A DNA stretch of 14,428 nucleotides from Planctomycetota bacterium (GTDB taxonomy: Bacteria > Patescibacteriota > Patescibacteriia > Patescibacteriales > UBA12465), in NCBI GenBank assembly GCA_025453315.1, contig JALOQQ010000013.1, positions 1 through 14,428 of the forward strand, read 5' to 3'. Positions 13,318 through 14,428 of this stretch are shown piece after piece (within the stretch, counting starts at the first letter, position 1; each line of letters starts with the position of its first letter). A model generated the notes under the pieces. It was not told the origin of the DNA. It made no database searches and saw only the letters and a program-made list of their open reading frames with translations. The position numbers and the translations under genes were made by a program.

Positions 13318-14428
13318 CTAAATCATTTTTTCTTTTAGTATTTCGGCAACAATTTTGGGGTTAGCCTTGCCGCCGGTGGCCGCCATGGTTTTGCCAATTA
13401 AAAACTGGATAACATTAGTTTTGCCTTTTTTATATTCTGTTACTTGATCGGGATTTTCAGTAATTATTTTTTCTACCGCCCTTGCTAATTCAGTGGTATC
13501 GTCAAGTTGTCTTAAACCTAGTCGTTCCATTATTTTTTCCGGATCACCGCCTTCTTGATACATTACTTCTAATATTTTTTGTCCAGCTGAAGAGTTTATT
13601 TTTTCTCCAAAAATTAAAGCAATAAGTTCAGCAAAATTTTCGGCCGTTATTTTTGCTTCTCTAATATTTTGATTATTACTATTAAGATGTTTGAACAATT
13701 CACCGGTAATCCAGTCAGCGGCCATTTTGGATAATTTTTGATTTTGTCTTTCCCAGGTGTCATTGTTAGCTAATATCCAAGCTCGTAATTCGGAAATTAC
13801 TTCTTCAGTCCAATCAGCTATCATTTTATCCATTACTAAAACATCAGCTACTTCAGGATTTAAATTGTATTGTAACATGAAACGTTCTTTTTTGGCGTAA
13901 GGCAATTCAATTAAGCGACTATTAATATCGCTTATCCAGTCATCTTGTATGATTAATGGAGGAATATCTGGTTCTGGAAAATAACGGTAATCTGCTGAAC
14001 TTTCTTTAATACGTTGTCTAACAGTAATGTTTTTATTTTCATCCCAACCCCTAGTTTCTTGTACTAATAATTCGCCTTTTTCCAAGGCTTCGATTTGACG
14101 TTTGATTTCGTAATCAATAGCTTTTTCTACTGATTTAAAAGAATTAATATTTTTTACTTCGGTTTTAGGATTAAGTTTATAGTCTTTTAAGGGAATAATT
14201 TTACAATCACCTTCATATTTCCATTTTCCTTCTTCTTGAACGCTAATATTGGCTTCACAACGCATTTGTCCTTTTTCCATGTCCGCATCACTGATTTTTA
14301 AATAGCGTAGTATCTGTTGAAAGGCTTGGCAGAATTTTTTTGCCATAGCCGCATTTTTTATTATCGGTTCGGTTACCATTTCTAGTAGGGGCGCACCAGC
14401 ACGATTAAAATCCAATAAAGTGTAATTA
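13318..14428 (-). CDS. gatB: Asp/Glu-tRNA(Asn/Gln) amidotransferase subunit B; N-terminus outside window
   Basis: GatB is the tRNA-binding kinase subunit of GatCAB. The complex converts misacylated Glu-tRNA(Gln) and/or Asp-tRNA(Asn) to the cognate aminoacyl-tRNA in cells that lack the direct synthetase. The frame is open to the window edge, and residues before the TTG at 14415 (NYTLL) continue the family sequence, so that TTG is internal. Numbering from it, the motifs are LDFNRAGAPLLEMVTEP (1-17), DMEKGQMRCEANISV (45-59), TEVKNINSFKSVEKAIDYE (85-103) and SADYRYFPEPDIPPL (140-154). The C-terminal half is the helical and YqeY-like tail, complete to the TAG at 13318-13320. An insertion of about ten residues lies between ANISV and TEVKN, where the family usually has a shorter loop. 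About 150 N-terminal residues are missing. GatA and GatC are not in the window. Identification is secure. Confidence 0.97.
   Translation of the reverse strand, partial: NYTLLDFNRAGAPLLEMVTEPIIKNAAMAKKFCQAFQQILRYLKISDADMEKGQMRCEANISVQEEGKWKYEGDCKIIPLKDYKLNPKTEVKNINSFKSVEKAIDYEIKRQIEALEKGELLVQETRGWDENKNITVRQRIKESSADYRYFPEPDIPPLIIQDDWISDINSRLIELPYAKKERFMLQYNLNPEVADVLVMDKMIADWTEEVISELRAWILANNDTWERQNQKLSKMAADWITGELFKHLNSNNQNIREAKITAENFAELIALIFGEKINSSAGQKILEVMYQEGGDPEKIMERLGLRQLDDTTELARAVEKIITENPDQVTEYKKGKTNVIQFLIGKTMAATGGKANPKIVAEILKEKMI

Noticed and set aside
14401..14428. gatB starting at TTG 14415
   Set aside because: Residues encoded upstream of it (NYTLL) continue the conserved GatB sequence to the window edge, so the start lies outside.

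Overview
The window comes from an AT-rich bacterial genome (roughly one third G+C by eye). It most resembles the Candidate Phyla Radiation (Patescibacteria, Parcubacteria-like). The evidence for this is a pseudopilin of the type common in that group (a KARDAKR-like segment followed by a Tyr-Pro motif), a membrane-anchored DUF3160 protein, poorly conserved multi-membrane glycosyltransferase-like proteins, and a nearly complete absence of Shine-Dalgarno sequences. This placement is inferred from protein style, not from a marker-gene tree. All stop codons in the window are TAA or TAG, and UGA is not needed as a sense codon.

Layout, left to right. Positions 1-638 hold the 3' third of groEL on the + strand, closed by a strong hairpin terminator. 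A promoter with an extended -10 then opens a + strand envelope cluster: a mannose-1-phosphate guanylyltransferase (837-1877), an MltG-type endolytic transglycosylase (1958-2857) and, 6 bases later, a large anchored DUF3160 protein (2864-5260). A symmetrical terminator separates this cluster from a convergent gene on the - strand, a 674-residue polytopic membrane protein (5360-7384). A 65-base divergent promoter region separates that gene from a second polytopic protein on the + strand with GT-C glycosyltransferase features (7450-9327). The second protein is followed after 7 bases by miaB (9335-10675). A promoter and a leader hairpin precede a 63-residue single-pass membrane protein (10742-10933), which is followed by a terminator and miaA (11023-11979). 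Next comes a composite pseudopilin (12097-13233) joined to a cysteine-rich motif and DUF5122/delta-60-type repeats. A last symmetrical terminator separates it from gatB, which enters from the right edge on the - strand and lacks its N-terminus.

How the genes fit together. Three housekeeping themes are present: protein folding (GroEL), tRNA modification (MiaA and MiaB, the two steps to ms2i6A37) and amidotransferase-dependent tRNA charging (GatB). Around them are cell-surface genes: GDP-mannose supply, glycan strand cleavage, two membrane sugar-transfer candidates, an exported DUF3160 protein and a fused pilin. No mobile element, CRISPR array, tRNA or rRNA gene was found, and no intergenic stretch exceeds 300 bases. 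I did not find a clearly new multigene system. The most unusual items are the pilin fusion, the mltG-DUF3160 pair, the SD-like repeat array before mltG, and the recurring extended -10 promoters combined with leaders that lack SD sequences.
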